Shown: in pieces, positions 28,041-38,735 of the stretch | Position numbering within the stretch: the first letter of the stretch is position 1 | Layout of the letters: the number at the start of each line of letters is the position of its first letter | DNA from: Mesorhizobium sp. | GTDB lineage: Bacteria > Pseudomonadota > Alphaproteobacteria > Rhizobiales > Rhizobiaceae | DNA length: 64,000 nucleotides | NCBI GenBank assembly: GCA_027492275.1 | Contig: JAPUFC010000093.1 | Span: forward strand, 77,220-141,219 | Direction: 5' to 3' | The notes under the pieces: model-generated | Told to the model about the DNA's origin: nothing | What the model saw: only the letters and a program-made list of their open reading frames with translations | The model's database searches: none | Position numbers and translations under genes: made by a program

Positions 28041-28358
28041 ATGCCGCGCGGAGACAAGTCCAAATACACCGACAAGCAGGAGCGCAAGGCCGACCACATC
28101 GCCGAAGGCTACGAGAAGCGCGGCGTGTCCGAGAAGGAAGCCGAGCGCCGCGCCTGGGCCACCGTCAACAAGGACGACGGCGGCGGCAAGAAGCCGGGCG
28201 GCTCCGGCCGCGGCAAGGAAACCGGCCACCCGGCGGCCCACAAGGGCGGCGAGAAGGGCGGCAAGGCCGCGGCCTCGCGCAGCGGCGCGGACCGCTCGGC
28301 TTCGGCGAAGAAGGCGGCGGCGACCCGCAAGCGCAACGCCGAGCACGCCCACCACTAG
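28041..28358 (+). CDS. Small basic protein of the 'plasmid stabilization protein' family
   Basis: A 105-residue, very basic and Gly/Lys-rich protein. It starts P-R-G-D-K-S-K-Y-T-D-K-Q and contains E-R-R-A-W-A-T-V-N-K-D-D-G-G-G-K-K. This pattern is known from rhizobial chromosomes, where it carries the misleading name plasmid stabilization protein. The C-terminal half, with repeated H-K-G-G-E-K-G-G-K and A-S-A-K-K-A-A-A, resembles stress-induced KGG proteins and histone-H1-like tails. It may bind nucleic acid. GGGGAG precedes the start. It is followed 9 bases later by the DUF3175 gene. Confidence 0.75.
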   Translation: MPRGDKSKYTDKQERKADHIAEGYEKRGVSEKEAERRAWATVNKDDGGGKKPGGSGRGKETGHPAAHKGGEKGGKAAASRSGADRSASAKKAAATRKRNAEHAHH

Positions 28359-28367
28359 GCGCCCGCC

Positions 28368-28655
28368 ATGGCCAGGCAGGACAAATGGTCGGGCGAGGTG
28401 ACCCGGCACAGCGACGCGCTCGATCTGGAAGAGAACGTCTTCGAGAAGGACGATCCGAAGGAGATCGCCGCGTCGCTGAAACGCTCCGCCGAGCAGAGCC
28501 ACAGGCGCAAGGCCGAGCCTTTCCGCTCCGCCATGTCGATGCTGACCTTCTATATCAACCGGGCCGGCAGGAACCTGCCCGCCGCGCGCAGAAAAGTTCT
28601 CGAAGACGCCAAGGACGAATTGCGCCTGGCCTTCGGCCGGCCGAGGGCGAAGTAG
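28368..28655 (+). CDS. DUF3175-family protein
   Basis: A 95-residue protein matching what I recall of DUF3175: K-W-S-G-E-V-T-R-H-S-D-A-L-D-L-E, then S-L-K-R-S-A-E-Q-S and M-S-M-L-T-F-Y-I-N-R-A-G-R-N-L. No catalytic residues are known. It is highly charged, probably cytoplasmic, and in one rightward unit with the basic protein before it and the flavin reductase after it (one base between stop and ATG). The function of the family is not established. Confidence 0.8.
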   Translation: MARQDKWSGEVTRHSDALDLEENVFEKDDPKEIAASLKRSAEQSHRRKAEPFRSAMSMLTFYINRAGRNLPAARRKVLEDAKDELRLAFGRPRAK

Positions 28656-28656
28656 C

Positions 28657-29220
28657 ATGGCCGCCCGCCTGCCGGCCAAGCGGGATTTTCCGGTCGGCGA
28701 AGTCCGCCGCTACCTGGAGCCGGGCCCGGTCGTGCTGGTGTCGTCGCGGCTGGGCGACGAGGCCAACATCATGACGCTCGGCTGGCACACGGTGCTGGCG
28801 TTCTCGCCGTCGCTGATCGGGCTCATGATCTCGTCCGGCAACCACAGCCACCGCATGATCCGGGAAAGCGGCGAATGCGTCGTCAACCTGCCGACGACCC
28901 GCCTGACCGACACCGTCGTGCGCATCGGCAACACGTCCGGCGCGGACACCGACAAGTTCGCCGCCTTCGGCCTGACCGCCGGCGCGGCATCGCGCGTCGC
29001 CGCGCCGCTGGTCCGAGACTGCCACGCGAATTTCGAGTGCCGCCTGCACGACGATGCGCTGGTCCACCGCTATGATTTCTTCGTCTTCGAGGTGGTCAAG
29101 GCCCATGTCGCCGCCTTTCCGAAGCATCCCGAAACCCTCCACTACACCGGCGACGGCGTCTTCGTCGTCGCCGGCAAGGTCGTCAGCCGCCGGTCGCTGT
29201 TCCGGCCCGCGATGCTGTGA
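28657..29220 (+). CDS. Flavin reductase family protein (FMN-binding split barrel)
   Basis: A 187-residue flavin-reductase-like protein. Landmarks are P-V-V-L-V-S-S-R near residue 25, G-W-H-T-V-L-A-F-S-P, H-R-M-I-R-E-S-G-E-C-V-V-N-L-P and D-K-F-A-A-F-G-L-T. Members bind FMN and either reduce it for a partner monooxygenase or act as FMN oxidoreductases. No two-component monooxygenase is adjacent. It starts 1 base after the DUF3175 stop, so it is co-transcribed with the two small genes. Confidence 0.88.
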   Translation: MAARLPAKRDFPVGEVRRYLEPGPVVLVSSRLGDEANIMTLGWHTVLAFSPSLIGLMISSGNHSHRMIRESGECVVNLPTTRLTDTVVRIGNTSGADTDKFAAFGLTAGAASRVAAPLVRDCHANFECRLHDDALVHRYDFFVFEVVKAHVAAFPKHPETLHYTGDGVFVVAGKVVSRRSLFRPAML

Positions 29221-29294
29221 GCGGCCCTGACCGCCCATCTGGCCATCATCCGCCGTTTGCGCCACAGTCCGCCGAAACGGAGGCGCGGAAAAGA

Positions 29295-30281
29295 ATGTTC
29301 AGATGGGGCGTGCTGTCGACGGCCAAGATCGGGCGCGAACACGTGCTGCCGGCGATCGCCGAGTCCGCCAACGGCGTGGTGTCTGCCGTCGCCAGCCGCG
29401 ATCCGTCCCGCGCGCGGGATCTTGCGGACAGGTTCGGCGCGCCCCACGCGTTCGGCTCCTATGACGAACTGCTGGAATCGGACGCGGTCGACGGCGTCTA
29501 CGTCCCGTTGCCGACCGCGCAGCACGCGCAATGGGCGGCCAAGGCGGCGCGGGCCGGCAAGCATGTGCTGGTGGAAAAGCCGCTGGCACTCGACGCCGCC
29601 GACATCGCCCCGCTGATCGCGCTGCGCGACGCGCGCGCGGTGCTGATCGCCGAGGCCTTCATGGTCGCCTACCACCCGCAATGGTCGACGGTGCGCGACC
29701 TGATCGCCGCCGGTGCGCTCGGAAAGCTGCGGCAGGTGCAGGCGGCCTTCACCTACCACAATGTCGATCCCGCCAACATGCGCAACCGCCCGGAACTGGG
29801 CGGCGGGGCGCTGCGCGACATCGGCGTTTATCCAGTCGTCGCCGCCAGCCTGGCGACCGGGCGCGAACCGGTGCGCGTGCAGGCGGTCGTCGAGCGCGAC
29901 CCGCGCTTCGGCACCGATCGCCACGCTTCGGTCCGCGTCGATTTCGGCGATTTCGAGCTTTCCTTCTATGTCGGCACGCAGATGGCGGCGCGCCAGGCCA
30001 TGCTCTTCCACGGCGACGCCGGCACGCTCGAACTCGCCGCGCCCTTCCAGGCCGGCATCTACGACCAGGCGCGCCTCGACGTGTTCGACCGGAAGCGCAC
30101 GCAAGGCGCTGTGCATCGCTTTCCGGGGGTGAACCAGTACCGTCTTCAGGCCGAAGCCTTCGTGCGCGCCGCGAGGGGAGAGGATGTTCAGCTCTTCACG
30201 CTGGAACAGTCGGTCCTCAACCAGCGCGTCATCGACGCGATCTTCCGGGCCGGCGACAGCGGCGGCTGGGAGAGGGTCTGA
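29295..30281 (+). CDS. Gfo/Idh/MocA-family oxidoreductase
   Basis: A 328-residue NAD(P)-dependent dehydrogenase. The N-terminal Rossmann domain has W-G-V-L-S-T-A-K-I-G and the family motif V-E-K-P-L-A near residue 97. The C-terminal alpha/beta domain has G-A-L-R-D-I-G-V-Y-P-V, typical of the dihydrodiol/D-xylose dehydrogenase subgroup. The frame begins earlier, but ATG 29295 gives a family-like N-terminus. It probably oxidises a sugar or polyol; substrate unknown. It ends 9 bases before the convergent M48 protease gene. Confidence 0.88.
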   Translation: MFRWGVLSTAKIGREHVLPAIAESANGVVSAVASRDPSRARDLADRFGAPHAFGSYDELLESDAVDGVYVPLPTAQHAQWAAKAARAGKHVLVEKPLALDAADIAPLIALRDARAVLIAEAFMVAYHPQWSTVRDLIAAGALGKLRQVQAAFTYHNVDPANMRNRPELGGGALRDIGVYPVVAASLATGREPVRVQAVVERDPRFGTDRHASVRVDFGDFELSFYVGTQMAARQAMLFHGDAGTLELAAPFQAGIYDQARLDVFDRKRTQGAVHRFPGVNQYRLQAEAFVRAARGEDVQLFTLEQSVLNQRVIDAIFRAGDSGGWERV

Positions 30282-30290
30282 CCGGGGCGC

Positions 30291-31394
30291 TCACCACCAC
30301 ACCGCGCCGCGCGACAGCCTCATCCTCGGCTTGCCCGATGGCGCGTTGAGCGGGCCGTGCTGCGCCGGCCGGCTGTCGTCCAGGCAATCGTCCTCTCCGC
30401 CCGTCTCCGGCGGCCCATCCATGAAGCCGAGCGGCCCGGCGAAGCCGTGTCGATGGCCATCCGGCGTCAGCCGCACCCGAGGCACCAGCGAGGGCCGGCG
30501 CACCGCCGGCGCGGCTGCCGGGAAGGCGGCGCCGGCCTGGCCGCCGGCCGGCTTCAGCGCCATCAGCCGCGCCACGCGGTCGGCCGTCAGCGGGTGGGTG
30601 CGCAACACGGACGGGTCGGGAATGCGCCCGCCGGGGAGCACCAGGCTTTCCCACAGCCGGCCCTGCGCCTTCTCCAGCTTGGTCAGCGCCGAGGCCAGCC
30701 CGTCCGGGTCGCCCGTCAGCGCCACGGCGCCGAGGTCCGCGTCGAATTCGCGCGTGCGCGACAGCGCCATCTGCAAGAGCCCGCCCACCGTCGGCGCGGC
30801 CATCAGCACCAGCACGGCCAGCCACGGCACCTGCGCCTCGTAGCCGCCGGCGAAGCCGAACAGGTTGAGGACCAGCGAGAACAGGCCGACCGTCGACATG
30901 AAGGAGGTGAAGCGCGACACCATGTCCGCGAAGGCCATGACGCGCACGTCCTCATGCGCGATGTGGCTCATCTCGTGCGCCAGCACGCCGGCCAGCTCGC
31001 GCGCCGACAGGGTGCGCACCAGCGCGTCGGTCACCGCGATGGCGGCGTCGTCGCGCCGGCCGACGGCGAAGGCGTTCATCATCGTCGAGGGCACGACGTG
31101 CAGGCTGGGCGCGGACGGCAGGCCGGCGCGCCGCGCCAGCTCCTCGACGATGGCGAAACCGGCGGGGAACTCGGCGCGCGCGAGCGGCCGCGCCTTGTAC
31201 ATCGACAGCACCATGTGCGGGCTGACGCGCCGGGCGAGGGCGAGCGACACGCCGCCGAAGATCAGCGCGTAGACGATGCCGCTCCAGCCGCCGAAGGCCC
31301 AGGCGGTCACGCCGAGCAGCAGCAGGCTGCCGGCGGCCAGCATCCAGCTATGCAGCATGTTGAGGAGGCGGTGGCGGTCGTGCGCGGCGGTCAT
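30291..31394 (-). CDS. M48-family zinc metalloprotease (HtpX-like)
   Basis: A 367-residue membrane-anchored metalloprotease. There are two N-terminal transmembrane segments (about 16-35 and 38-55). The zinc motif H-E-M-S-H is at 140-144 and the third ligand Glu216 is in R-T-R-E-F-D-A-D. Two further hydrophobic segments lie between 170 and 205. The last 80 residues are Pro/Arg-rich and probably disordered. HtpX-like proteins degrade misfolded membrane proteins. GGAGG lies only one base before ATG 31394, so a start at the in-frame ATG 31358 is possible. It is divergent from the YbhN-like gene. Confidence 0.88.
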   Translation of the reverse strand: MTAAHDRHRLLNMLHSWMLAAGSLLLLGVTAWAFGGWSGIVYALIFGGVSLALARRVSPHMVLSMYKARPLARAEFPAGFAIVEELARRAGLPSAPSLHVVPSTMMNAFAVGRRDDAAIAVTDALVRTLSARELAGVLAHEMSHIAHEDVRVMAFADMVSRFTSFMSTVGLFSLVLNLFGFAGGYEAQVPWLAVLVLMAAPTVGGLLQMALSRTREFDADLGAVALTGDPDGLASALTKLEKAQGRLWESLVLPGGRIPDPSVLRTHPLTADRVARLMALKPAGGQAGAAFPAAAPAVRRPSLVPRVRLTPDGHRHGFAGPLGFMDGPPETGGEDDCLDDSRPAQHGPLNAPSGKPRMRLSRGAVWW

Positions 31395-31569
31395 GCCTCC
31401 AATATGGATGGTCCGAGCCGGCTTGCGAAGATGCCGGGACCGATCGTCGCGCTCCGCGCCCGGCAAGCGGCCCGGCGCTGGGGCAGGCGCCGCGATCAAG
31501 GTTTTTTGTCGTCCCGGTGGGTGGACAGGGCAGCGGAATGTCGACCTTATTGATATGATTCGCTTGGGC

Positions 31570-31593
31570 GCTCCCGAAGGAGGGTTCGGGAGC
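31570..31593 (+). promoter_or_regulatory. Hairpin with GGAGGG in the loop, before the YbhN-like gene
   Basis: GCTCCCGAA (31570-31578) and TTCGGGAGC (31585-31593) form a perfect 9-bp stem with the six-base loop GGAGGG. An in-frame ATG follows at 31596, three bases after the stem. There is no T-run, so it is not a standard terminator. It could be an RNA hairpin displaying a ribosome-binding site, or a DNA palindrome. Confidence 0.45.
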
Positions 31594-31643
31594 CCATGGC
31601 CGCGAAGCCGGAACACCGGCGCGCGGGCGACGACGGGAGAACG

Positions 31644-32612
31644 ATGACGCTGAAGAAAATCATCTGGCCGGTCGTCGGCGCGGCCGCGATCGTGTTTTCG
31701 GTCTGGCTGCTCTATCACGAGCTGCGCGGCCTTTCGCTGGAGGAGCTGTGGGGAAGCCTGATGGCGATCCCCGCGCGCGACTGGCTGCTGTCGGCGCTGT
31801 GCACGCTCGCCGCCTATGCCGCGCTGGCCGGCTACGACCGCATCGCGCTGCTGCATCTGGAGCGCCATGTGAACTGGCTCTTCATCGCGGTCTGCTCCTT
31901 CACCACCTACGCGCTGTCGCACAACATCGGGGCCTCCGTCGTGTCGGGGGCGGTCATCCGCTACCGCGCCTATTCTTCGCGCGGGCTCACCCCGCGCGAG
32001 ATCGGCATATTGGTGGCCTTCTGCTCCTTCACCTTCGCGCTCGGCGTCGTCCTGCTCACCGGCATCGTGCTGGTCCTGGAGCCCGGCATCATCGAGCGCT
32101 TCGGCGAGCACCTTCCCTCCGTGCTCTCCGTCACCAGCGGCTATGTCCTGCTCGCCCTCGTCGCCTTCTACGTGTTCGGAAGCTGGATCGGCCTGAAGCC
32201 GCTGACCATCCGCTCCTTCTCCATCACCTATCCCCGCCTGCCGGTGGTGGCGCGCCAGCTCGTCGTCGGGCCGCTGGAGCTGCTGGCGGCCGCCGGCATC
32301 GTCTATTTCGCGCTGCCGGATGCCGGCAACCCCGGCTACGTGGTGGTGCTCGGCATCTTCCTGATTTCCTTCTCCGTCGCGCTGCTGTCGCATGCGCCCG
32401 GCGGGGTCGGGGTGCTGGAGCTGGTCTTCATCCTCGGCCTGCCCGAGATGGATTCGACCGACGTGCTCGCCGCGCTGCTGGTGTTCCGGCTGTTCTACCT
32501 GATCGTCCCCTTCGTCGCCGCGCTCTTCGTCATCTTCATCTTCGAGCGCTCGCAGCTTCTGCGCCCCGACCTCGACGCCAGAACCCTCGAAGGACGGGAA
32601 AAGGCCGGTTAG
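31644..32612 (+). CDS. UPF0104 / YbhN-like integral membrane protein
   Basis: A 322-residue polytopic membrane protein with about eight hydrophobic segments. It has the family landmarks L-S-H-N-I-G-A-S-V-V-S-G-A-V-I-R-Y-R-A-Y near residue 95 and S-H-A-P-G-G-V-G-V-L-E near residue 250. These correspond to the membrane domain of lysylphosphatidylglycerol synthases (MprF flippase part) without the synthase domain. A lipid-flippase-like role is suspected but not shown. ATG 31644 follows GGGAGA; the in-frame ATG at 31596 (hairpin before it) would add 16 residues. Confidence 0.85.
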   Translation: MTLKKIIWPVVGAAAIVFSVWLLYHELRGLSLEELWGSLMAIPARDWLLSALCTLAAYAALAGYDRIALLHLERHVNWLFIAVCSFTTYALSHNIGASVVSGAVIRYRAYSSRGLTPREIGILVAFCSFTFALGVVLLTGIVLVLEPGIIERFGEHLPSVLSVTSGYVLLALVAFYVFGSWIGLKPLTIRSFSITYPRLPVVARQLVVGPLELLAAAGIVYFALPDAGNPGYVVVLGIFLISFSVALLSHAPGGVGVLELVFILGLPEMDSTDVLAALLVFRLFYLIVPFVAALFVIFIFERSQLLRPDLDARTLEGREKAG

Positions 32613-32628
32613 TCCTGTCCAAGCCGGC

Positions 32629-32660
32629 TTGCGTCGCAAAACACCCGTTCTTATATACGC
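32629..32660 (+). promoter_or_regulatory. RpoH-type heat-shock promoter of dnaK
   Basis: CTTG (32629-32632), 18 bases, then CTTATATACG (32651-32660). This fits the alphaproteobacterial heat-shock consensus CTTG-N17/18-CYTATNTNNG exactly. The overlapping TTGCGT (32630-32635) and TATATA (32653-32658), 17 bases apart, could also serve the housekeeping sigma factor. The dnaK ATG is 120 bases downstream. Confidence 0.75.
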
Positions 32661-32779
32661 CGCGACGCCGCAAGCCGTCCCGCCGTGGACGGTCTCGCGG
32701 ATGCCATCGTGTAGCGAAAGGGGCTGTCCCCGGAACGCCTTATTGGGTCCCGACGGCCTGCTGAAAGGAGAGCAGAGAA

Positions 32780-34693
<1,914 letters not shown>

Positions 34694-34712
34694 CCGATTT
34701 CACCAGAACGCG

Positions 34713-34740
34713 AAAAGCCCGGTTCCGGCCGGGCTTTTTT
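34713..34740 (+). terminator. Rho-independent terminator after dnaK
   Basis: AAAAGCCCGG (34713-34722), loop TTCCGG, CCGGGCTTTT (34729-34738) and further T residues. A perfect 10-bp stem with a U-tract, 20 bases after the dnaK stop. Read-through would be needed for dnaJ unless it has its own promoter. Confidence 0.9.
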
Positions 34741-34880
34741 GCAACCGTCACTCGAAATCGTGCCGCCGGCTTCCGCCAGGCACTGGCGCTGGCGGCGCGC
34801 CGCACCTAAATCGAAACCCACAATTCGGGGCGGGCAAGAAAAACGATGCGGCAGGACATTGATCATCCGGGCAGAGGGAC

Positions 34881-36008
34881 ATGAAGGCTGATTTCTACGA
34901 GACGCTCGGCGTCAGGAAGACCGCCGACGAGAAGGAGCTGAAGGCGGCGTTCCGCAAGCTCGCCATGCAGTTCCATCCCGACAAGAATCCCGGCGACGCC
35001 TCCTGCGAGCACAAGTTCAAGGAGATCGGCGAGGCCTATGAGTGCCTCAAGGATCCGCAGAAGCGCGCCGCCTACGACCGTTTCGGCCATGCCGCCTTCG
35101 AGAACGGCGCGGGTGCCGGCGCGCGCGGCGGCTTCGCGGCGGGCGGCTTCGGCGACATCTTCGAGGACATCTTCGGCGAGATGATGGGCGGCCGCCGCCG
35201 CTCCTCGGGCGGTCGCGAGCGCGGCGCGGACCTGCGCTACAATATGGAAATCACGCTGGAGGAGGCCTTCGCCGGCAAGACCGCCCAGATCCGCGTGCCG
35301 GCCTCCATCTCCTGTACGGACTGCTCCGGCTCGGGCGCCAAGCCCGGCACGCAGCCCGTCACCTGCCAGATGTGCGGCGGGCACGGTAAAGTGCGCGCCT
35401 CTCAAGGGTTCTTCTCCATCGAGCGGACCTGCCCGACCTGCCAGGGACGCGGCCAGACCATCAAGGACCCCTGTCCGAAATGTTCGGGTCAGGGCAGGGT
35501 GGTCGAGGAGCGCTCGCTGTCGGTCAACATCCCCGCCGGCATCGAGGACGGCACCCGCATCAGGCTCGCCAACGAGGGCGAGGCCGGCATGCGCGGCGGC
35601 CCGCCCGGCGACCTCTACATCTTCCTGTCGGTCAAGCCGCACGAGTTCTTCCAGCGCGACGGCGCCGACCTGTTCTGCAAGGTGCCGATCTCGATGACCA
35701 CCGCCGCGCTAGGCGGCTCCTTCGAGGTGGCGACGCTGGACGGCTCGCAGACGCGCGTGAAGGTGCCGGAGGGCACGCAGAACGACCGCCAGTTCCGGCT
35801 CAAGGGCAAGGGCATGCCGGTGCTTCGCCAGCCCACCGTCGGTGACCTCTACATCCAGACGGTGGTCGAGACGCCGCAGAACCTCTCCAAGCGCCAGCGC
35901 GAGCTGCTGGAGGAGTTCGAGAAGCTGTCGTCGAGGGAGAATTCGCCCGAATCCAGCGGCTTCTTCTCGCGCATGAAGGATTTTTTCGAGTCGTTCAGCG
36001 AGCGCTGA
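34881..36008 (+). CDS. dnaJ: Co-chaperone DnaJ (Hsp40)
   Basis: A 375-residue type I DnaJ. The J-domain (1-70) has the H-P-D motif in Q-F-H-P-D-K-N-P. A Gly-rich linker follows with the repeated [10 protein letters not shown]. Four CxxCxGxG zinc repeats cover about 140-215 ([32 protein letters not shown]). The C-terminal substrate-binding domains complete it. It delivers clients to DnaK and stimulates its ATPase. Confidence 0.97.
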   Translation: MKADFYETLGVRKTADEKELKAAFRKLAMQFHPDKNPGDASCEHKFKEIGEAYECLKDPQKRAAYDRFGHAAFENGAGAGARGGFAAGGFGDIFEDIFGEMMGGRRRSSGGRERGADLRYNMEITLEEAFAGKTAQIRVPASISCTDCSGSGAKPGTQPVTCQMCGGHGKVRASQGFFSIERTCPTCQGRGQTIKDPCPKCSGQGRVVEERSLSVNIPAGIEDGTRIRLANEGEAGMRGGPPGDLYIFLSVKPHEFFQRDGADLFCKVPISMTTAALGGSFEVATLDGSQTRVKVPEGTQNDRQFRLKGKGMPVLRQPTVGDLYIQTVVETPQNLSKRQRELLEEFEKLSSRENSPESSGFFSRMKDFFESFSER

Positions 36009-36087
36009 CCCGGCCTCCTCACCTGCCCTTTGGGACGCGTGCGCGACAGGATGCGACAAAAATCGGTGGCAAAACGACATCGAAACC

Positions 36088-36115
36088 TTGCGTTGACGCC
36101 GCGGACTGCTATGTG
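36088..36115 (+). promoter_or_regulatory. Candidate promoter of the phospholipid methyltransferase gene
   Basis: TTGCGT (36088-36093), a 16-base spacer, then TATGTG (36110-36115), 27 bases before the preferred ATG at 36142. No terminator was seen after dnaJ, so read-through is also possible. Confidence 0.4.
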
Positions 36116-36141
36116 TCCCGGCACGGTTCATGGAGACGTCG

Positions 36142-36744
36142 ATGGCTGCCACCGGACTGCGCAAGTTCGCCGCCAGGTTCGATGACGAGCTGAAATTCTT
36201 CAAGGGCTGGATCGACAAGCCTCGCGCCGTGGGGTCGATCGTCCCGACCAGTTCGGTCACCGCGCGGCGAATGGCCTCCGTCATCAATACCGGCTCGGGC
36301 CTGCCCGTGCTGGAAGTGGGGCCTGGCACCGGCGTCATCACCAAGGCGATCCTGGAACGCGGCGTCCGCCCCGGCGATCTCTACACGGTGGAATATTCCG
36401 CTGACTTCGTGCGCCATCTGCGCAAGCTCTATCCGGGCGTCAACGTCATCGAGGGCGACGGCTTCAATCTCGACGTCACGCTGGGCGCGCATGCCGGACT
36501 GACCTTCGACAGCATCGTGTCGGGCGTGCCGCTGCTGAATTTCCCGGTCACCATGCGGGTCGCCTATCTGGACAGCCTGCTGCGCCGCATCCCGGCCGGC
36601 CGGCCGGTCATCCAGCTCACCTACGGGCCGAAGTCGCCCATCCCGCCCGGCCTCGGCAACTACACGGTCGAGCACTTCCGCTTCGTCATCCGCAACATCC
36701 CGCCGACGCAGCTCTGGATCTACCGCCGCCCCGCCGGCAACTGA
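36142..36744 (+). CDS. pmtA: Class I SAM-dependent phospholipid N-methyltransferase (PmtA type)
   Basis: A 200-residue protein. The basic N-terminus F-K-G-W-I-D-K-P-R-A-V-G-S-I-V-P-T-S is the membrane-surface-binding segment of rhizobial/Agrobacterium PmtA. It is followed by the SAM motif V-L-E-V-G-P-G-T-G near residue 56 and V-S-G-V-P-L-L-N-F. PmtA converts phosphatidylethanolamine stepwise to phosphatidylcholine. The next ATG upstream (36130) is in frame; GGAGA eight bases before 36142 favours the latter. As I recall, the gene next to dnaJ is a pmtA homologue in several Hyphomicrobiales. Confidence 0.82.
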   Translation: MAATGLRKFAARFDDELKFFKGWIDKPRAVGSIVPTSSVTARRMASVINTGSGLPVLEVGPGTGVITKAILERGVRPGDLYTVEYSADFVRHLRKLYPGVNVIEGDGFNLDVTLGAHAGLTFDSIVSGVPLLNFPVTMRVAYLDSLLRRIPAGRPVIQLTYGPKSPIPPGLGNYTVEHFRFVIRNIPPTQLWIYRRPAGN

Positions 36745-36748
36745 ACGG

Positions 36749-38440
36749 TCAGCCGGCTGGCTCCAGCGCCTTGATCTCGCGGTGCGCCTGCTTCAGCGCC
36801 GCCGCGACGGTGGCCTTGTAGCGCACATGCGGCGGGCGCACGCCATGCGCGAACAGCATGCGCCGCGCCGGCTGCGACGCGCCCGTCACGAACACCCTCA
36901 CCCCCGCCCGCTCCGCCTTGCGAACCGCGCCCTCGATGACGTTGGCGGCGGTGGAGTCGATGAGCGGCGCGGCCGAGCAGTCCAGCACGAGCGCCCTGCG
37001 CCCGTCGGCGATGGAGTCCAGCACCGTGCCGACCGTCGAGGCCGCGCCGAAGAAGAACGCGCCCGAGATGCGGTAGACCACCACGTCCCGGTCGCTTTGC
37101 CGCGCCTCGTCGACGGCGTCGTCGTCCGGCGCGTCGCTCTCCACCGACGCCATGCCGGCCATGCGGTGGATGAACAACACCGAGCCGAGCAGGAAGCCGA
37201 CGACGATGCCTTCCGTCAGGTCGCGGAAGACCACCAGCAGGAAGGTGACGACGAGCACGACCGCGTCGCCGCGCGAGGAACGCAGCAGCGCCGCGATCGC
37301 TTCCTTCTCGACCATGTTCCAGGCGACCACGGCGAGCAGCCCGGCCAGCGCCGCCAGCGGAATGTAGCTGGCCAGCGGCGCGGCGAGCAGCATGAAGCCG
37401 AGCAGGAAGGCGGAATGCAGCATGCCCGACACCGGCCCGTGCGCGCCGGCGCGCACATTGGTGGCGGTGCGCGCCAGCGTGCCGGTGACCGGCATGCCGC
37501 CGAACAGCGCGGAGCCGATATTGGCGAAACCCTGCGCCACCAGCTCGCAGCTCGAGCGGTGCCGGCGGCCCGACATGCCGTCGGCGACAACCGCCGACAG
37601 CAGCGATTCGATGGCGCCGAGCAGCGCGAAGGCGATCGCGTCGGGCAGCACCGCCAGCGCCTTCTCCAGGCTGAAGGCCGGCAGCGCCGGCATGGGCAGC
37701 GCGCGCGGGATGCCGCCGAAGCGCGTGCCGATCGTCTCGACCGGCAGCGCCAGCAGGGCCACGGCCACCGAGGCGGCCGCCACGGCGATCAGGAAAGCCG
37801 GCCAGCGGGGGCGCAGGCGCCTTACGCCGAGCACCAGCGCGACGGTGATCAGCGCCACCGCGACGGCCGCGCCGTTGACGGTCGATGCCGCCGCCCACAG
37901 CGCCTCGATCTTCGGCAGGAAGGGGCCGGGCTCGCGGTCCGGCAGCGTCAGGCCGAACAGGTCGCGGAGCTGGCTGGCGAAGATGATGACGGCGATGCCG
38001 GCGGTGAAGCCGACGGTGACGGGGTAGGGGATCAGCTTGATGTAGCGGCCGATCCGCAGCCAGCCGATGCAGAGCAGAAAGCCGCCCGCCATCAGCGTCG
38101 CCAGCAGCATCCCGTCGACGCCGTGCCGTTCGACGGCCGCGGCCACCAGCACGATGAAGGCCCCGGCCGGCCCGCCGATCTGGTAGCGGCTGCCGCCCAG
38201 CGCCGAAACGATGAAGCCGCCGACGATCGCCGCGAACAATCCGCGCTCCGGCCCGACGCCGGACGCGATGGCGAGCGCCATGGACAGCGGCAGCGCCACG
38301 ATCGCCACCGTCAGTCCGGCCAGCACGTCGGCGCGCAGATGCGGCAGGCCGTAGCCCTCGCGCAGCGTGCTGACCAGCTTGGGCGTGAAGCTTTCCGGGG
38401 GGCTGCGCCGCCCCTGTCGTGGATGGGCGTGTGCCGTCAT
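36749..38440 (-). CDS. SulP-family anion transporter with STAS domain
   Basis: A 563-residue SulP/SLC26 protein. The core of 10-12 transmembrane segments begins near residue 40. The family motif S-R-Y-Q-I-G-G-P-A-G-A-F is near residue 105. A STAS domain at about 440-540 contains V-L-D-C-S-A-A-P-L-I-D-S-T. It imports sulfate or bicarbonate or exchanges other anions; the substrate cannot be told from sequence. It starts 4 bases after the XRE gene stop and is therefore part of the same unit, under the promoter at 38736-38764. Confidence 0.92.
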   Translation of the reverse strand: MTAHAHPRQGRRSPPESFTPKLVSTLREGYGLPHLRADVLAGLTVAIVALPLSMALAIASGVGPERGLFAAIVGGFIVSALGGSRYQIGGPAGAFIVLVAAAVERHGVDGMLLATLMAGGFLLCIGWLRIGRYIKLIPYPVTVGFTAGIAVIIFASQLRDLFGLTLPDREPGPFLPKIEALWAAASTVNGAAVAVALITVALVLGVRRLRPRWPAFLIAVAAASVAVALLALPVETIGTRFGGIPRALPMPALPAFSLEKALAVLPDAIAFALLGAIESLLSAVVADGMSGRRHRSSCELVAQGFANIGSALFGGMPVTGTLARTATNVRAGAHGPVSGMLHSAFLLGFMLLAAPLASYIPLAALAGLLAVVAWNMVEKEAIAALLRSSRGDAVVLVVTFLLVVFRDLTEGIVVGFLLGSVLFIHRMAGMASVESDAPDDDAVDEARQSDRDVVVYRISGAFFFGAASTVGTVLDSIADGRRALVLDCSAAPLIDSTAANVIEGAVRKAERAGVRVFVTGASQPARRMLFAHGVRPPHVRYKATVAAALKQAHREIKALEPAG

Positions 38441-38444
38441 GTCC

Positions 38445-38702
38445 TTACCCTTCGCCGGGCTCCCGCAACCGCACGCCCCTGCCGCCCGCCGCGCTCGCCT
38501 GGCCCTCGCCGATCAGCACCACGCCGGCTTCCTCGAGCGCCTGGATCACCTTGACCAGCGTGTCGACCACGCCGCGCACGACGCCGTCGCTGGCCTCCAT
38601 GCGCTGGATGGTCGGCAGCGACACGCTGGCGCGCTGCGCCAGCGTCTTCTGGTCGATGCCGACGAGCGCGCGCGCCGCGCGCATCTGCTGTGCGGTGATC
38701 AT
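38445..38702 (-). CDS. Small XRE-family transcriptional regulator
   Basis: An 85-residue helix-turn-helix protein. The HTH is at about 3-55: M-I-T-A-Q-Q-M-R-A-A-R-A-L, then Q-K-T-L-A-Q-R-A-S-V-S and T-I-Q-R-M-E-A-S. The in-frame ATG at 38729 coincides with the predicted transcription start, so 38702 is preferred. It is the first gene of a two-gene unit with the SulP transporter. The palindrome over its own promoter makes it a probable autorepressor that also sets transporter expression (inference). Confidence 0.85.
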   Translation of the reverse strand: MITAQQMRAARALVGIDQKTLAQRASVSLPTIQRMEASDGVVRGVVDTLVKVIQALEEAGVVLIGEGQASAAGGRGVRLREPGEG

Positions 38703-38735
38703 GACGTCAAGCTCCGTCTGAGCATGCAATATAAA

